From positions 407,523 to 471,522 of the forward strand of contig NZ_RBZM01000008.1 of NCBI RefSeq assembly GCF_003628305.1: a stretch of 64,000 nt of DNA. Reading direction: 5' to 3'. A program made the position numbers and the translations under genes. Of this stretch, positions 9,070-17,063 are shown one piece after another (within the stretch, counting starts at the first letter, position 1; every line of letters starts with the position of its first letter). Under the pieces are notes generated by a model. The model had not been told where the DNA came from and did no database searches. It worked only from the letters and a program-made list of their open reading frames with translations. The stretch comes from Cohnella endophytica (GTDB taxonomy: Bacteria; Bacillota; Bacilli; Paenibacillales; Paenibacillaceae).

Positions 9070-10503
9070 ATGGAAATATTCAAAGTTTACCTCGTTAACA
9101 TAAGCATACTGACTACTTTCGCATACCTCTTTAACCTCGCATACAATTTAATTTTCTCGAAATTGTCCAGAGCGTCGAAATACGGACTTTCCGTCCTTAT
9201 TTTCATTCTTGCGGGTTGGCTAACTATGTACTTCGGCTTCGATGTCGGTAACGGGGCCAAATTCGATCTGCGCGTCGTACCGCTCATTTTCGGGTTGGTC
9301 GTGTATTCCAATCCCGTCACCTTATTCTTAATCGGCCTATGCATCGGATTGCTGAGGCTGACCTTCGGATTGGATTACGCCGCGTGGGCCGGAACGTTGA
9401 ATCTCACCCTCCTTGGCATCGTTGCGGCTTTATTGTGCGCTTGGTTCCGGCGGCGAAAGACGTTCTCGTATTTGCGAAAGTCGGTTTTCGCTGTTCTCGT
9501 CATCAACATTGTCAATACGATAGATATTTCCCTATTCGGTAAAATCCCGCCTCATCACTACTTGAACGAAATCGCTCCGATTACTTTCCCTACCGGAGTC
9601 ATACTCAGTTTCTTCTTCTTGATCATGATCCGAGACTTCCAGAAGAATCAATCCCGAATGGAACAACTGAGCCGGACGAACCGGCTTCTTCACGTGCGGA
9701 CTCGCGATCTGAATCAAGCCAAAAATGAACTGGAGCAGAAAGCGACGCAGCTCGAGACGGCGTCCCGTTACAAATCGGAGTTCCTTGCGAATATGTCGCA
9801 CGAGATCAAGACCCCGCTAAACAGCATCATGATCCTATCGGAAATGCAGGCGGAATCGGACACTTCGGACGAAGACCGGCATCGGTATGCCCACCTCATC
9901 CTTCAATCGGGTCGGGAACTGCTGACTCTCGTCAACGATATTCTTGATCTGTCCAAGGTGGAGGCGGGCAAGCTCGATATCGTACTCCAACCGATCGATA
10001 CGAACGAAGTGTTGCGTTACATGGAAGAACAATTCATGCCGATCGCGGAGAGCAAGGGCCTTACTTTCGTAGTCAGTCCGAGCGCCGAACAGACGGCAGA
10101 GACAGCAGCGCAACTGAAGCTAGAGAGCGATCCGATGAGATTAAATCAAATTCTGCGGAACCTGCTCAGCAACGCATTCAAGTTCACGGAGAAAGGCGGG
10201 ATCGAATTATCGGCATCGGCCGTAAAGGGCGATGACGGGCGAGAAGAAATCCTGTTCGAGGTGCGCGATACGGGAGTAGGCATCGAAGCGGACAAGCTGG
10301 AGGCGATTTTCGAAGTATTCCGTCAGGAAGACGGCTCGATCAACCGCAAGTATGGCGGGGCAGGCTTAGGACTTGCGATTAGCCGGCAATTGGCGGAATT
10401 GCTCCGCGGGCATCTGGAGCTTAGCAGCGAGAAAGGCGCGGGCAGTTGCTTCACGCTGAGGTTACCCGCACAAGCCGCATGCACGGAACGCGGGAATTCG
10501 TAA
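9070..10503 (+). CDS. Membrane sensor histidine kinase (5TM/LytS-like sensor, HisKA)
   Basis: A 477-residue kinase. Residues 1-185 contain about six hydrophobic segments resembling the 5TM-5TMR_LYT sensor of LytS-type proteins. A coiled coil spans about 190-232. The HisKA phosphoacceptor is His244 in NMSHEIKTPL, and the HATPase domain shows NQILRNLLSNAFKFT (N box), DTGVGI (G1) and GGAGLGLAI (G2). The start is ATG 9070, seven bases after GGAGGGAGG; ATG 9037 lacks a ribosome site. It ends one base before the stop of a NarL-type response regulator on the other strand. HisKA kinases normally do not pair with NarL-type regulators, so the two are not an obvious cognate pair. Confidence 0.92.
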   Translation: MEIFKVYLVNISILTTFAYLFNLAYNLIFSKLSRASKYGLSVLIFILAGWLTMYFGFDVGNGAKFDLRVVPLIFGLVVYSNPVTLFLIGLCIGLLRLTFGLDYAAWAGTLNLTLLGIVAALLCAWFRRRKTFSYLRKSVFAVLVINIVNTIDISLFGKIPPHHYLNEIAPITFPTGVILSFFFLIMIRDFQKNQSRMEQLSRTNRLLHVRTRDLNQAKNELEQKATQLETASRYKSEFLANMSHEIKTPLNSIMILSEMQAESDTSDEDRHRYAHLILQSGRELLTLVNDILDLSKVEAGKLDIVLQPIDTNEVLRYMEEQFMPIAESKGLTFVVSPSAEQTAETAAQLKLESDPMRLNQILRNLLSNAFKFTEKGGIELSASAVKGDDGREEILFEVRDTGVGIEADKLEAIFEVFRQEDGSINRKYGGAGLGLAISRQLAELLRGHLELSSEKGAGSCFTLRLPAQAACTERGNS

Positions 10504-10504
10504 G

Positions 10505-11167
10505 TTAGACAACGTTCATGTCCTTTAGCCAAATCACGGCTTGGGTGCGGTCGTTCGTGCCGATTTTATCGTAGATGGAACTGATATAATTTTTGACGGT
10601 ACCTTCGCTCATGAACAAATGCTTGGCTATGTCGCGATTGTTGCGGCCTTCGACCATCAAAGCTATGATGCTCATCTCCCGATTCGTGAACTTCAGGTCC
10701 GAGGCCCGTCCACGCGCGCGAAGAGGCGAAGGAGAACGTTCGGTAGCGGGAGCGGATAACCGGGCGGCGAGTTTGATCGCGATGGCCGAGGGGAGCATGA
10801 TCTCTCCTTTAGCAGCATCGCGTACCGCTTGGATGAGCTTCTCGGAAGGGATGTCCTTCAGCAAGAATCCGACGGCGCCGCCGGCCAGGGCCTCGACGAT
10901 GTAGTCATCTTCGTCGAAGGTCGTAAGGACGAGCGTTTTCGTTCGCGGAGAGTCGATTCGCAGCTTTTTGACCGCTTCGATCCCGTTCATGACGGGCATG
11001 CGGATATCCATCAGCACCAAATCCGGATCGTGCGCGGCGACTAGCCTGCACGCTTCTTCCCCGTTCTCAGCGGTTGCGACCACTTCGATATCGTCCTCTA
11101 ATTGAAGAATCGTTTGCAAACCGTCCCTCATTAACGTTTGGTCGTCCGCGATCACTATTTTCAGCAT
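10505..11167 (-). CDS. NarL/FixJ-family response regulator
   Basis: A 220-residue two-domain regulator. The receiver domain (1-120) has the acidic pair Asp8-Asp9, the phosphorylated Asp54 in LMDIRMP, Thr82/83 and Lys104. The C-terminal LuxR-type helix-turn-helix (about 155-215) reads FTNREMSIIALMVEGRNNRDIA, the form seen in LiaR/DesR-like regulators. The start is ATG 11167, after AGGAGAGGGAG; upstream in-frame codons lack a ribosome site. The normal HisKA_3 kinase partner is not beside it, so it is either an orphan or its partner lies elsewhere. Confidence 0.92.
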   Translation of the reverse strand: MLKIVIADDQTLMRDGLQTILQLEDDIEVVATAENGEEACRLVAAHDPDLVLMDIRMPVMNGIEAVKKLRIDSPRTKTLVLTTFDEDDYIVEALAGGAVGFLLKDIPSEKLIQAVRDAAKGEIMLPSAIAIKLAARLSAPATERSPSPLRARGRASDLKFTNREMSIIALMVEGRNNRDIAKHLFMSEGTVKNYISSIYDKIGTNDRTQAVIWLKDMNVV

Positions 11168-11358
11168 TCGTCTCCCTCTCCTTTCTTTTCCATTATAGTG
11201 CAACATTCGATTTTGAACAGATCCGTCATGCAATCGAAGTCCCGATTTCATGACGGGAAGCGTGACACGGGTCACTGGTCACATGACGGAGCATTGTCCT
11301 ACGATAAGAGCAACAGTCAGGGACTGCATATACCCGGCTAAACGAAGGAGTTGGGAAC

Positions 11359-12525
11359 ATGATCATTATCCATACGAGCCAATGCCGACCGGGCATGAAG
11401 CTCGGTAGATCGATCTATACGGAGCAAGGGCATGTGCTTGCGGGACGCGGATTCGTGCTGACGGAGCACGCGATAGGCAAGCTGCAACAACTGGGATTGC
11501 CTTATCTTCATATCGAAGAACAAGGTACGGAGGACATCGCCCCGGATCAGGCGATTCGGGACGAGACGATTATCGTGCTGCATGGAGCGCTCACGCACGT
11601 CATGGACGAGCTATCCCAAGGCGACAAAGATAAGCTGTCGGCCGGACTCGTACGATTCTGTCATGACGCTTCCAAGCTGCTTGTCGAGGATCTGAAGTCG
11701 CGGCGCAATCATCTGTGTTTGCCAGTCCATCTAACGACGACGCTGACGGACGGCGATAAGCAGCATTTCGTGGAGCATGCAATGAACGTCGGCGTATGCG
11801 CGACGCGGTTCGGGCTGGATGAGGGCTTGGCCGGCGAGGAACTGCAGTCGCTTGCGCTGGGCGCGATGCTTCACGATGTCGGTCGACTCGTATTGCCGGC
11901 AGGGCTGCAAGCTTGCATCGATCGTGACGGCAAGATGTACATGGCGCATGCCGAGCTCGGGTTTAAGCTGCTGCGAGACAGCGGATTCCCGCTGATGACG
12001 GCGCATTGCGCGTTGTTCCATCACGAGAGAATGGACGGAAGCGGCTATCCTTTCGGATTGGAAGGGCGGAAAATTCACCCGCACCATCAATGGATCAGCA
12101 TCTTCGATATGTTCGATACGCTCGTTAACGGACGCGCTAACGGTATCACGATGCTACCGCACGAGGCGTTAGAAGTATTATACGGAGGTGCCGGCACGCT
12201 GTACGATGTGGATAAAGTTTGTCGCTTGCGAGACAACATGGCGTTATTCCCGCGGGGGACGACCGTACGCTTGAGCACGGGGGAGCTGGGCGTCGTCTCC
12301 GCGTTGCATGAGGACTCGAAGCAGCGGCCGATCGTGCGCGTCATACGGGCTTCGGACGGTAAACTGTTACCTCAACCGTACGAAGTCGATCTCAAGCGGC
12401 AGCTTGATCTGATGATCAGCGGATTAGGCACCGACAAGGCGGGGACGGAAGGAGCGTTGCCTGGAGCCGGAACTTTATCCGAGGCGGCGGAGCGCCGTTC
12501 GAATAAGGTGTTCCATATGGCCTAA
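11359..12525 (+). CDS. HD-GYP domain protein (cyclic di-GMP phosphodiesterase type)
   Basis: A 388-residue soluble protein. The N-terminal region (1-130) carries the small sheet segment often found before HD-GYP domains in Firmicutes. The HD motif is His172-Asp173 in LHDVGR, and HHERMDGSGYP (221-231) is the full HD-GYP signature, so c-di-GMP hydrolysis to pGpG or GMP is expected. About 100 residues follow, including a small beta-rich part (TTVRLSTGELGVV). No membrane segment or receiver domain is present. The start is ATG 11359 after AAGGAG. It stands alone on its strand, upstream of tRNA-Thr. Confidence 0.93.
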   Translation: MIIIHTSQCRPGMKLGRSIYTEQGHVLAGRGFVLTEHAIGKLQQLGLPYLHIEEQGTEDIAPDQAIRDETIIVLHGALTHVMDELSQGDKDKLSAGLVRFCHDASKLLVEDLKSRRNHLCLPVHLTTTLTDGDKQHFVEHAMNVGVCATRFGLDEGLAGEELQSLALGAMLHDVGRLVLPAGLQACIDRDGKMYMAHAELGFKLLRDSGFPLMTAHCALFHHERMDGSGYPFGLEGRKIHPHHQWISIFDMFDTLVNGRANGITMLPHEALEVLYGGAGTLYDVDKVCRLRDNMALFPRGTTVRLSTGELGVVSALHEDSKQRPIVRVIRASDGKLLPQPYEVDLKRQLDLMISGLGTDKAGTEGALPGAGTLSEAAERRSNKVFHMA

Positions 12526-12558
12526 TACGCCGAACGGGCCGTAACCAAAAAAAACCAG

Positions 12559-12585
12559 CCGAGAAAACCTTGACTTTTTTCTCGG
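12559..12585. repeat. Inverted repeat spanning the -35 of tRNA-Thr
   Basis: CCGAGAAAA and TTTTCTCGG form a perfect 9-bp inverted repeat 34 bases after the HD-GYP stop. No T run follows, so it is a poor intrinsic terminator, and its loop contains the -35 hexamer TTGACT of the tRNA promoter. Confidence 0.7.
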
Positions 12586-12598
12586 AAATGACTATCCT
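12570..12598 (+). promoter_or_regulatory. Promoter of tRNA-Thr(CGT)
   Basis: TTGACT at 12570 and TATCCT at 12593 are separated by 17 bases, ending 12 bases before the tRNA. This is a standard housekeeping promoter geometry. Confidence 0.75.
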
Positions 12599-12610
12599 AA
12601 TAAAGGATTT

Positions 12611-12686
<76 letters not shown>

Positions 12687-12701
12687 TGAACATTTCTTTA
12701 A

Positions 12702-12737
12702 TGCGCGTCTTCCGAGGTTCTCGGGGGCGCGTTTTTT
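12702..12737 (+). terminator. Intrinsic terminator after tRNA-Thr(CGT)
   Basis: GCGCG-TC-TTCCGAG pairs with CTCGG-GGG-CGCG around GTT and is followed by TTTTTT. Confidence 0.85.
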
Positions 12738-12844
12738 GCTTTCCGAAACGGATCCGCTCGATGGGGTCAGATTAGCCGCTACGATCGCGCTTGTTGACGA
12801 ATAGAATGGGACGAGACGGTATAAGGAAAGGGGAGTTGGAGTTC

Positions 12845-13465
12845 ATGGATCGTCAATCGTTCATCGCGTTGCTTGCGCCGCAAGCCATTCAAGCTAGGCT
12901 AGACGGATCGTCGTTGCTGCCCTCGGTGAGGCTTGCGCAGAATATTCTGGAGACGGGAAGCAATCTGAATAAGTACAACAATCTGGGGGGCTTTAAGGTC
13001 GGGGACGGCAAACCGAACGCGTGGTGGCACGGCGAGACTTACACGACGCCGACGTGGGAGGTTTATGGAGGAAAACGCGTGCAGACGGTCGCGACTTGGC
13101 GCGCGTACGACAGCGTGTACGACTTCTACAGAGATCAGGACCGGCTGTTCCAGAACTCGCGATATGCTCCCTTGCGGGCCGCTCTGACTCCGGAAGACCA
13201 AGCCAAAGCGCTTCAAGCATGCGGATACGCGACCGATCCGGAATATGCGGCCAAGCTGATGCAGATCGTAACTGCCGAAGGACTCATTCAGTACGATGGG
13301 GAGGTTATGCCTAAAATGGACAAAAAAGATGCCGATAAAATTATCGATACGTATCTTAAGCCGCAGTATGCGGATGCGATCAAGAGAGGAGACCGCGCGG
13401 AAGCCGCGGAAGCGAACCGGCTTGCAAACGAGCTCCGCAAAGCATCAGGGCAGCCTACGCAGTAA
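12845..13465 (+). CDS. Glucosaminidase domain protein (peptidoglycan hydrolase)
   Basis: A 206-residue protein whose first two thirds match the endo-beta-N-acetylglucosaminidase (FlgJ/LytG-like) fold: FIALLAPQAIQARLDGSSLLPSVRLAQNILETG (Glu in the ILETG segment is the expected catalytic acid), NNLGGFKVG, a WRAYDSVYDFYRDQDRLF stretch and LQACGYATDPEYAAKLMQIV. It would cut the glycan backbone of peptidoglycan. The C-terminal tail is charged and helical. No signal peptide is visible, which is odd for a wall hydrolase; it may act in the mother cell or spore or use another export route. The start is ATG 12845 after GGGGAG/TTGGAG. It sits between two tRNA-Thr genes. Confidence 0.87.
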   Translation: MDRQSFIALLAPQAIQARLDGSSLLPSVRLAQNILETGSNLNKYNNLGGFKVGDGKPNAWWHGETYTTPTWEVYGGKRVQTVATWRAYDSVYDFYRDQDRLFQNSRYAPLRAALTPEDQAKALQACGYATDPEYAAKLMQIVTAEGLIQYDGEVMPKMDKKDADKIIDTYLKPQYADAIKRGDRAEAAEANRLANELRKASGQPTQ

Positions 13466-13498
13466 CAAGGCTGTGATTCGACAAAATGTAAAAAAATC

Positions 13499-13527
13499 TT
13501 GCAATCTGTCGACTGGCATGGTATAGT
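13499..13527 (+). promoter_or_regulatory. Promoter of tRNA-Thr(TGT)
   Basis: TTGCAA at 13499 and TATAGT at 13522 are separated by 17 bases, 32 bases before the tRNA. Confidence 0.7.
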
Positions 13528-13559
13528 CTTTTCTTGTAGGCAATAAAAATACATCACGC

Positions 13560-13635
<76 letters not shown>

Positions 13636-13650
13636 GCTTTTACTATGAAT

Positions 13651-13687
13651 TCCCTTCGTGCCATATCGGCCGGACGGGGATTTTTTT
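13651..13687 (+). terminator. Probable terminator after tRNA-Thr(TGT)
   Basis: An imperfect GC-rich stem (TCCC...GGGGA with inner GCC/GGC) is followed by TTTTTTT. Confidence 0.6.
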
Positions 13688-13690
13688 GTG

Positions 13691-13739
13691 CGACAAAACA
13701 ACCCGATTATCCCTTCCGCGGGCGTGTTGGGTTGTTTGT
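13691..13739. terminator. Inverted repeat, probable terminator of the Sda-like gene
   Basis: ACAAAACAACCC and GGGTTGTTTGT form long arms about 25 bases apart, just past the stop of the minus-strand gene at 13747. The T-rich arm supplies part of the U run, so termination strength is uncertain. Confidence 0.5.
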
Positions 13740-13746
13740 CGTGCGC

Positions 13747-13920
13747 TTAATGGAGCTCCGGTTGAAGGAGAACCTCTTCGATCGTCAGTTGCCGGTCCAA
13801 GATTTCCTCGAGCAGGATCTGAATGTACTCGTCGTCAGGAGACTGAACGTAAGCCGAATGGAATTGGTCGATCAGCAAGTCGTTGTCGAGCGTATGAATC
13901 GCATTTCTAATATCTCGCAT
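13747..13920 (-). CDS. Small helical protein resembling sporulation kinase inhibitor Sda
   Basis: A 57-residue protein predicted to be two amphipathic helices. The pattern L-x-x-DLLI-x5-A ... D-x-x-YI-x-LLLEEI-x-RQL is close to that of Sda, the antiparallel helical hairpin that blocks sporulation histidine kinases when replication is perturbed. Resemblance is by eye and the protein is a little longer than B. subtilis Sda, so the assignment is tentative. The start is ATG 13920, eight bases after AAGGCGG; GTG 13929 is too close to that site. It is a single gene next to a tRNA. Confidence 0.6.
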   Translation of the reverse strand: MRDIRNAIHTLDNDLLIDQFHSAYVQSPDDEYIQILLEEILDRQLTIEEVLLQPELH

Positions 13921-14135
13921 ATTCGCCACCGCCTTAACTTATTTTACCGTATCCTGTATTTTCCATTACCCTCTAGCATTCGAAATGAAAACATTGCGGC
14001 AATAGGAATGGAAACCTAAATCTGCGAATATTTTGGCGAAAATATTTACTAAATGGTGGAATTCTTGTATATTTGTCGAGGAGCGGCAAGCGTTGGAAAA
14101 AAATACTATAGTCGCTTACTAGGGGGATAAGAGAA

Positions 14136-14813
14136 ATGAAAAAGAAACCATCGAATCAATTGTTGAGAACATCGATCGCGTTAGCGGTGCTGGCGCTTGC
14201 GCTGAGCGCGTGCGGCGGATCGAAAGACGGCAAGAACGAGGCGTCTCCGTCAGCGTCCTCGGCTAGCCCGTCGGCTTCCGCAAGTCCTTCGGAATCGCCG
14301 TCTGAATCGCCATCTCCGTCCGCGGAAGCAAGCGCTCCGGCATCCGACGTCCTCGCGGGTTTTAAGCTGTTCGAAGATAAATCAAACGGAACAAGCATTC
14401 AATACCCGGAAGATTGGAAGCTTGTCGAGAATGCCGGAGGAGCTATTGCCGCATTCTTGGCTCCAGCCGAAGGGGATAACGATAAATTCCAAGAGAACGT
14501 GAATATTATCGTTCAAGATTTGCAGGGACAGGACATCACGTTGGAGCAGTACGCGCAGATTTCCAAGGATCAAATCAACCAATTAATAACGGATGCGAAG
14601 ATCGTTTCCGGCGAAACCTTCAAAGCGGATGACGGAACGGAATTCTATAGCTTGATCTACAACGGGAAACAAGGCGAGTACACGCTAACCTGGCAACAAG
14701 TATTCGCGATTGCGAACGGTAAAGCTTACATTATGACTTATACTGCCGAACCGGATAGCTTCGATAAATACGTCGATACCGTTGGTCAAATGGCGGATAC
14801 ATGGATATTCTAA
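14136..14813 (+). CDS. Lipoprotein with Ser/Pro/Ala linker and PsbP-like domain
   Basis: A 225-residue lipoprotein. The signal peptide ends in the lipobox LSAC (Cys about 26). A low-complexity linker of Ser, Ala, Pro and Glu follows to about residue 72. The folded part (about 75-225) begins with FKLFEDKSNGTSIQYPEDWK and has the alternating strands and YNGKQGEYTLTWQQVFAIANGKAYIMTYTA segment of PsbP/DcrB-like domains. Outer-surface attachment is expected; function is unknown. The start is ATG 14136 after GGGGGAT. It is monocistronic with a perfect terminator. Confidence 0.85.
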   Translation: MKKKPSNQLLRTSIALAVLALALSACGGSKDGKNEASPSASSASPSASASPSESPSESPSPSAEASAPASDVLAGFKLFEDKSNGTSIQYPEDWKLVENAGGAIAAFLAPAEGDNDKFQENVNIIVQDLQGQDITLEQYAQISKDQINQLITDAKIVSGETFKADDGTEFYSLIYNGKQGEYTLTWQQVFAIANGKAYIMTYTAEPDSFDKYVDTVGQMADTWIF

Positions 14814-14843
14814 GGCTAATTCGCATAAGAGGGATGTAAATTG

Positions 14844-14872
14844 AACGCGGTCCTTTACAGGACCGCGTTTTT
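14844..14872 (+). terminator. Intrinsic terminator of the lipoprotein gene
   Basis: AACGCGGTCC and GGACCGCGTT form a perfect 10-bp stem around TTTACA, followed by TTT. Confidence 0.93.
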
Positions 14873-15001
14873 CATATGGAAGGATTCTATGCGGCGTCGG
14901 GGATTTATCAATGCAAGGTTTCCCATCTTTAGGCTGCTGCATATTCTAGTGGCAACCGCACTGCCGGCTTCGGCCGGCAGGTCAGAGGGGGAGAACCCGC
15001 A

Positions 15002-15802
15002 ATGTCATTCATTCCGAATTTTCCGCCGGACTTGCTCGAAGAGCACAAAAGATGGCACCATGCCCGCCATAACGTAGATATTAACAATCCTCCAATCGGT
15101 TACGGGCAGGAGTTTCTTCGCTTTCACCGCGATTACATCTCCAGAGCGTTGGCTTGGTACAACCAGAGCGGAAACGATCCCCGCCTAGTGGAGCCTTGGG
15201 CGTCCGTCCCTGAGGCAATCCGCAGAGCCCCTTGTTACAATCAAGCGGCGGAAGCGCGTGTCATATCCCAACCCGAATCCTTCGCCACTTCGGATGAGCT
15301 AGGAAGATTCATCGAATCCTCGAACCTTCATGCCTGCATCCACCAAACGTCGGCTCAGTTGTACGCGGACCCGGACATTAACGACTTCGACGTCGCTCCC
15401 CACGATACGGTGTTCTATAACATTCATGGTCTGATAGATCGTTGGTATCGAAACTGGGAGGGGCTAGGCCGGTTTAGCGAAGGGCGTTCCTACTGGTGTG
15501 GGACGTTCGAGGTGGAAGACGATGAGGTACTAACTTACAGCCCGATAGATCGGAAATGGCAGTTGGGACGTCAGAACGGCATACAAAACTGGAGAGTCGT
15601 CGGGGACAGCGGGACTTACGGTGCGATGGACGACGGTCGCTTGTTCCGAATATGGGATTCGGACGCGGACGGCAAGCTCGAGGTTCTATTCCTCCAACCC
15701 GATACGGGGATTTGGTATGAAGGAAAAATAAAAGACGGACAGCTGCGCTGGCAGCCTATCCGCCTTCAACCGCTTATGGAAGACAAATTCAATCTTCCCT
15801 AA
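15002..15802 (+). CDS. Divergent tyrosinase-like (type-3 copper) protein
   Basis: A 266-residue protein that I match to the tyrosinase/polyphenol oxidase family by motif. FLRFHRDYI (His42) corresponds to the FLPWHRxYL segment of the CuA site, LHACIH (His110, His114) to the HNxxH pair of CuB, and D135TVFYNIHGLID146 to the second tyrosinase signature with its last CuB His142; the usual Pro after Asp is Thr. The other CuA histidines must come from the cluster at 15-23, where spacing differs from classic tyrosinases. Residues about 185-266 are a beta-rich tail. No signal peptide is seen. Phenol or catechol oxidation is possible but unproved. The start is ATG 15002 after GGGGGAG. Its end overlaps the convergent NUDIX gene by 14 bases. 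Confidence 0.65.
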   Translation: MSFIPNFPPDLLEEHKRWHHARHNVDINNPPIGYGQEFLRFHRDYISRALAWYNQSGNDPRLVEPWASVPEAIRRAPCYNQAAEARVISQPESFATSDELGRFIESSNLHACIHQTSAQLYADPDINDFDVAPHDTVFYNIHGLIDRWYRNWEGLGRFSEGRSYWCGTFEVEDDEVLTYSPIDRKWQLGRQNGIQNWRVVGDSGTYGAMDDGRLFRIWDSDADGKLEVLFLQPDTGIWYEGKIKDGQLRWQPIRLQPLMEDKFNLP

Positions 15803-16424
15803 CCAAGCCCATCAAAAAACCGAACACGGAAACGTAATAACCATAGTCCCTCTCGACGAACGAGTTGCGCTCTACGACCTTTTCCGCGGGTTGGAGAGTA
15901 CCTTGACGCAACTCGATTCCGGTCGCGTTCAGTTTGTCCAACCGTTCCTCCATGAGCGCGATCAGTTCCTCCGCGTCCGCTTCGTACAAGCCGGCCACTT
16001 CCTCTTCTTGCAAACGGAAGTCCGTCCAGCCCAACTCCGTGACGAGGCCGTACACATGGCTGACTTCGGCATCGATAAAGTCGACCCCTCCGACGACTCC
16101 CGCTAAGTATTCCTTAACGAGACCGTACTCCGCTAATTGCTCGAAGCCGACCCGGACGCCGAGCTCCTCTTCCAGCTCGCGCAGAACGGCGTTCGGAGTT
16201 TCTCCGGCTTCCAGATGGCCGGCCGCCGTAATATCGAAGCAGCTCGGATTCGTATCCTTTCCTTCGGAACGCTGCTGGAAGAGAACCTTCGCGCGGCCGT
16301 CTACCTTACGGACAAGCCAGCAATGAACGGTATGGTGCCACAAGCCCTTCGCATGAACCTCGCTCCGCTCCGCGATTCCCGTCCAATTTCCCTTTTCGTC
16401 ATAGACGTCGAACATTTCGGCCAT
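15789..16424 (-). CDS. NUDIX hydrolase (IPP-isomerase-like/YfcD type)
   Basis: A 211-residue NUDIX protein. The Nudix box is complete: GHLEAGETPNAVLRELEEELGV, with the REx2EE core that binds divalent metal. The N-terminal opening DVYDEKGNWTGIAERSEVHAKGLWHHTVHCW is typical of the subgroup related to isopentenyl-diphosphate isomerase and YfcD. The substrate is probably a nucleoside or other organic diphosphate; it cannot be fixed from sequence. The start is ATG 16424, ten bases after the mscL stop, with AAAGG as ribosome site, so the two genes are probably one operon. The C-terminal 60 residues extend beyond the usual domain. Confidence 0.88.
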   Translation of the reverse strand: MAEMFDVYDEKGNWTGIAERSEVHAKGLWHHTVHCWLVRKVDGRAKVLFQQRSEGKDTNPSCFDITAAGHLEAGETPNAVLRELEEELGVRVGFEQLAEYGLVKEYLAGVVGGVDFIDAEVSHVYGLVTELGWTDFRLQEEEVAGLYEADAEELIALMEERLDKLNATGIELRQGTLQPAEKVVERNSFVERDYGYYVSVFGFLMGLVRED

Positions 16425-16433
16425 TCGTTTCGA

Positions 16434-16955
16434 TCAACCTTTCGCGTTGGAGGCTTGTCCGATGGGTTCTACTTCGGAAGTGCAGTGGGAGCAACGGGAA
16501 GCGGCCAACGGTATCGAAGACAAGCAATAAGGGCATTCCCGGGTCGTCGGTGCCGCCGGTGCCGGAGTTTCTTCCGCTTTTTTGCGGCTGAGCCGATTAA
16601 GCACCTTAACCAACATGAATACGCAGAATGCCACCAGCAAGAAGTCGATCAGAATGCTGATAAACTGTCCGTATGCAATGACCGCGGCTCCAGCCGATCT
16701 TGCCGCTTCCAAAGATTCCGGCTTCACCATGATGCCATCCGTGCCTTTAACCAGTTTCCCCGGATCCAAGTTCCAATACAAGTCTTTGAAATCTACGTTG
16801 CCCAGCAGCTTGCCGATCGGCGGCATGACGATATCGTTCACGATCGAGGTGACGATCTTGCCGAAAGCTCCTCCGATGATGACCCCGACGGCCAGATCCA
16901 CGACGTTGCCGCGCATGGCAAAAGTTTTGAATTCTTGAAGAGTAGATCTAAACAT
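16434..16955 (-). CDS. mscL: Large-conductance mechanosensitive channel MscL with C-terminal zinc ribbon
   Basis: A 173-residue MscL. It has the amphipathic N-terminus and first pore helix [29 protein letters not shown], the periplasmic-type loop, and the second membrane helix at about 92-118. Family length is about 130-150; here a Pro/Ala linker is followed by a zinc ribbon, CPYC-x11-CSHC, near residues 140-158. The channel releases solutes under osmotic downshock. The role of the ribbon is unknown. The start is ATG 16955, eight bases after GGAGG; the ATG at 16970 is part of that site. Confidence 0.95.
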   Translation of the reverse strand: MFRSTLQEFKTFAMRGNVVDLAVGVIIGGAFGKIVTSIVNDIVMPPIGKLLGNVDFKDLYWNLDPGKLVKGTDGIMVKPESLEAARSAGAAVIAYGQFISILIDFLLVAFCVFMLVKVLNRLSRKKAEETPAPAAPTTRECPYCLSSIPLAASRCSHCTSEVEPIGQASNAKG

Positions 16956-17063
16956 GCATATAACCTCCATTTATTGGATGTAAGTTAGAAAAGGAATTTG
17001 CTGGTATTCGTCGAATCTAATACCAATAAGAAATAAGATGTCAGTTTCTGCGAGGGATAAATT

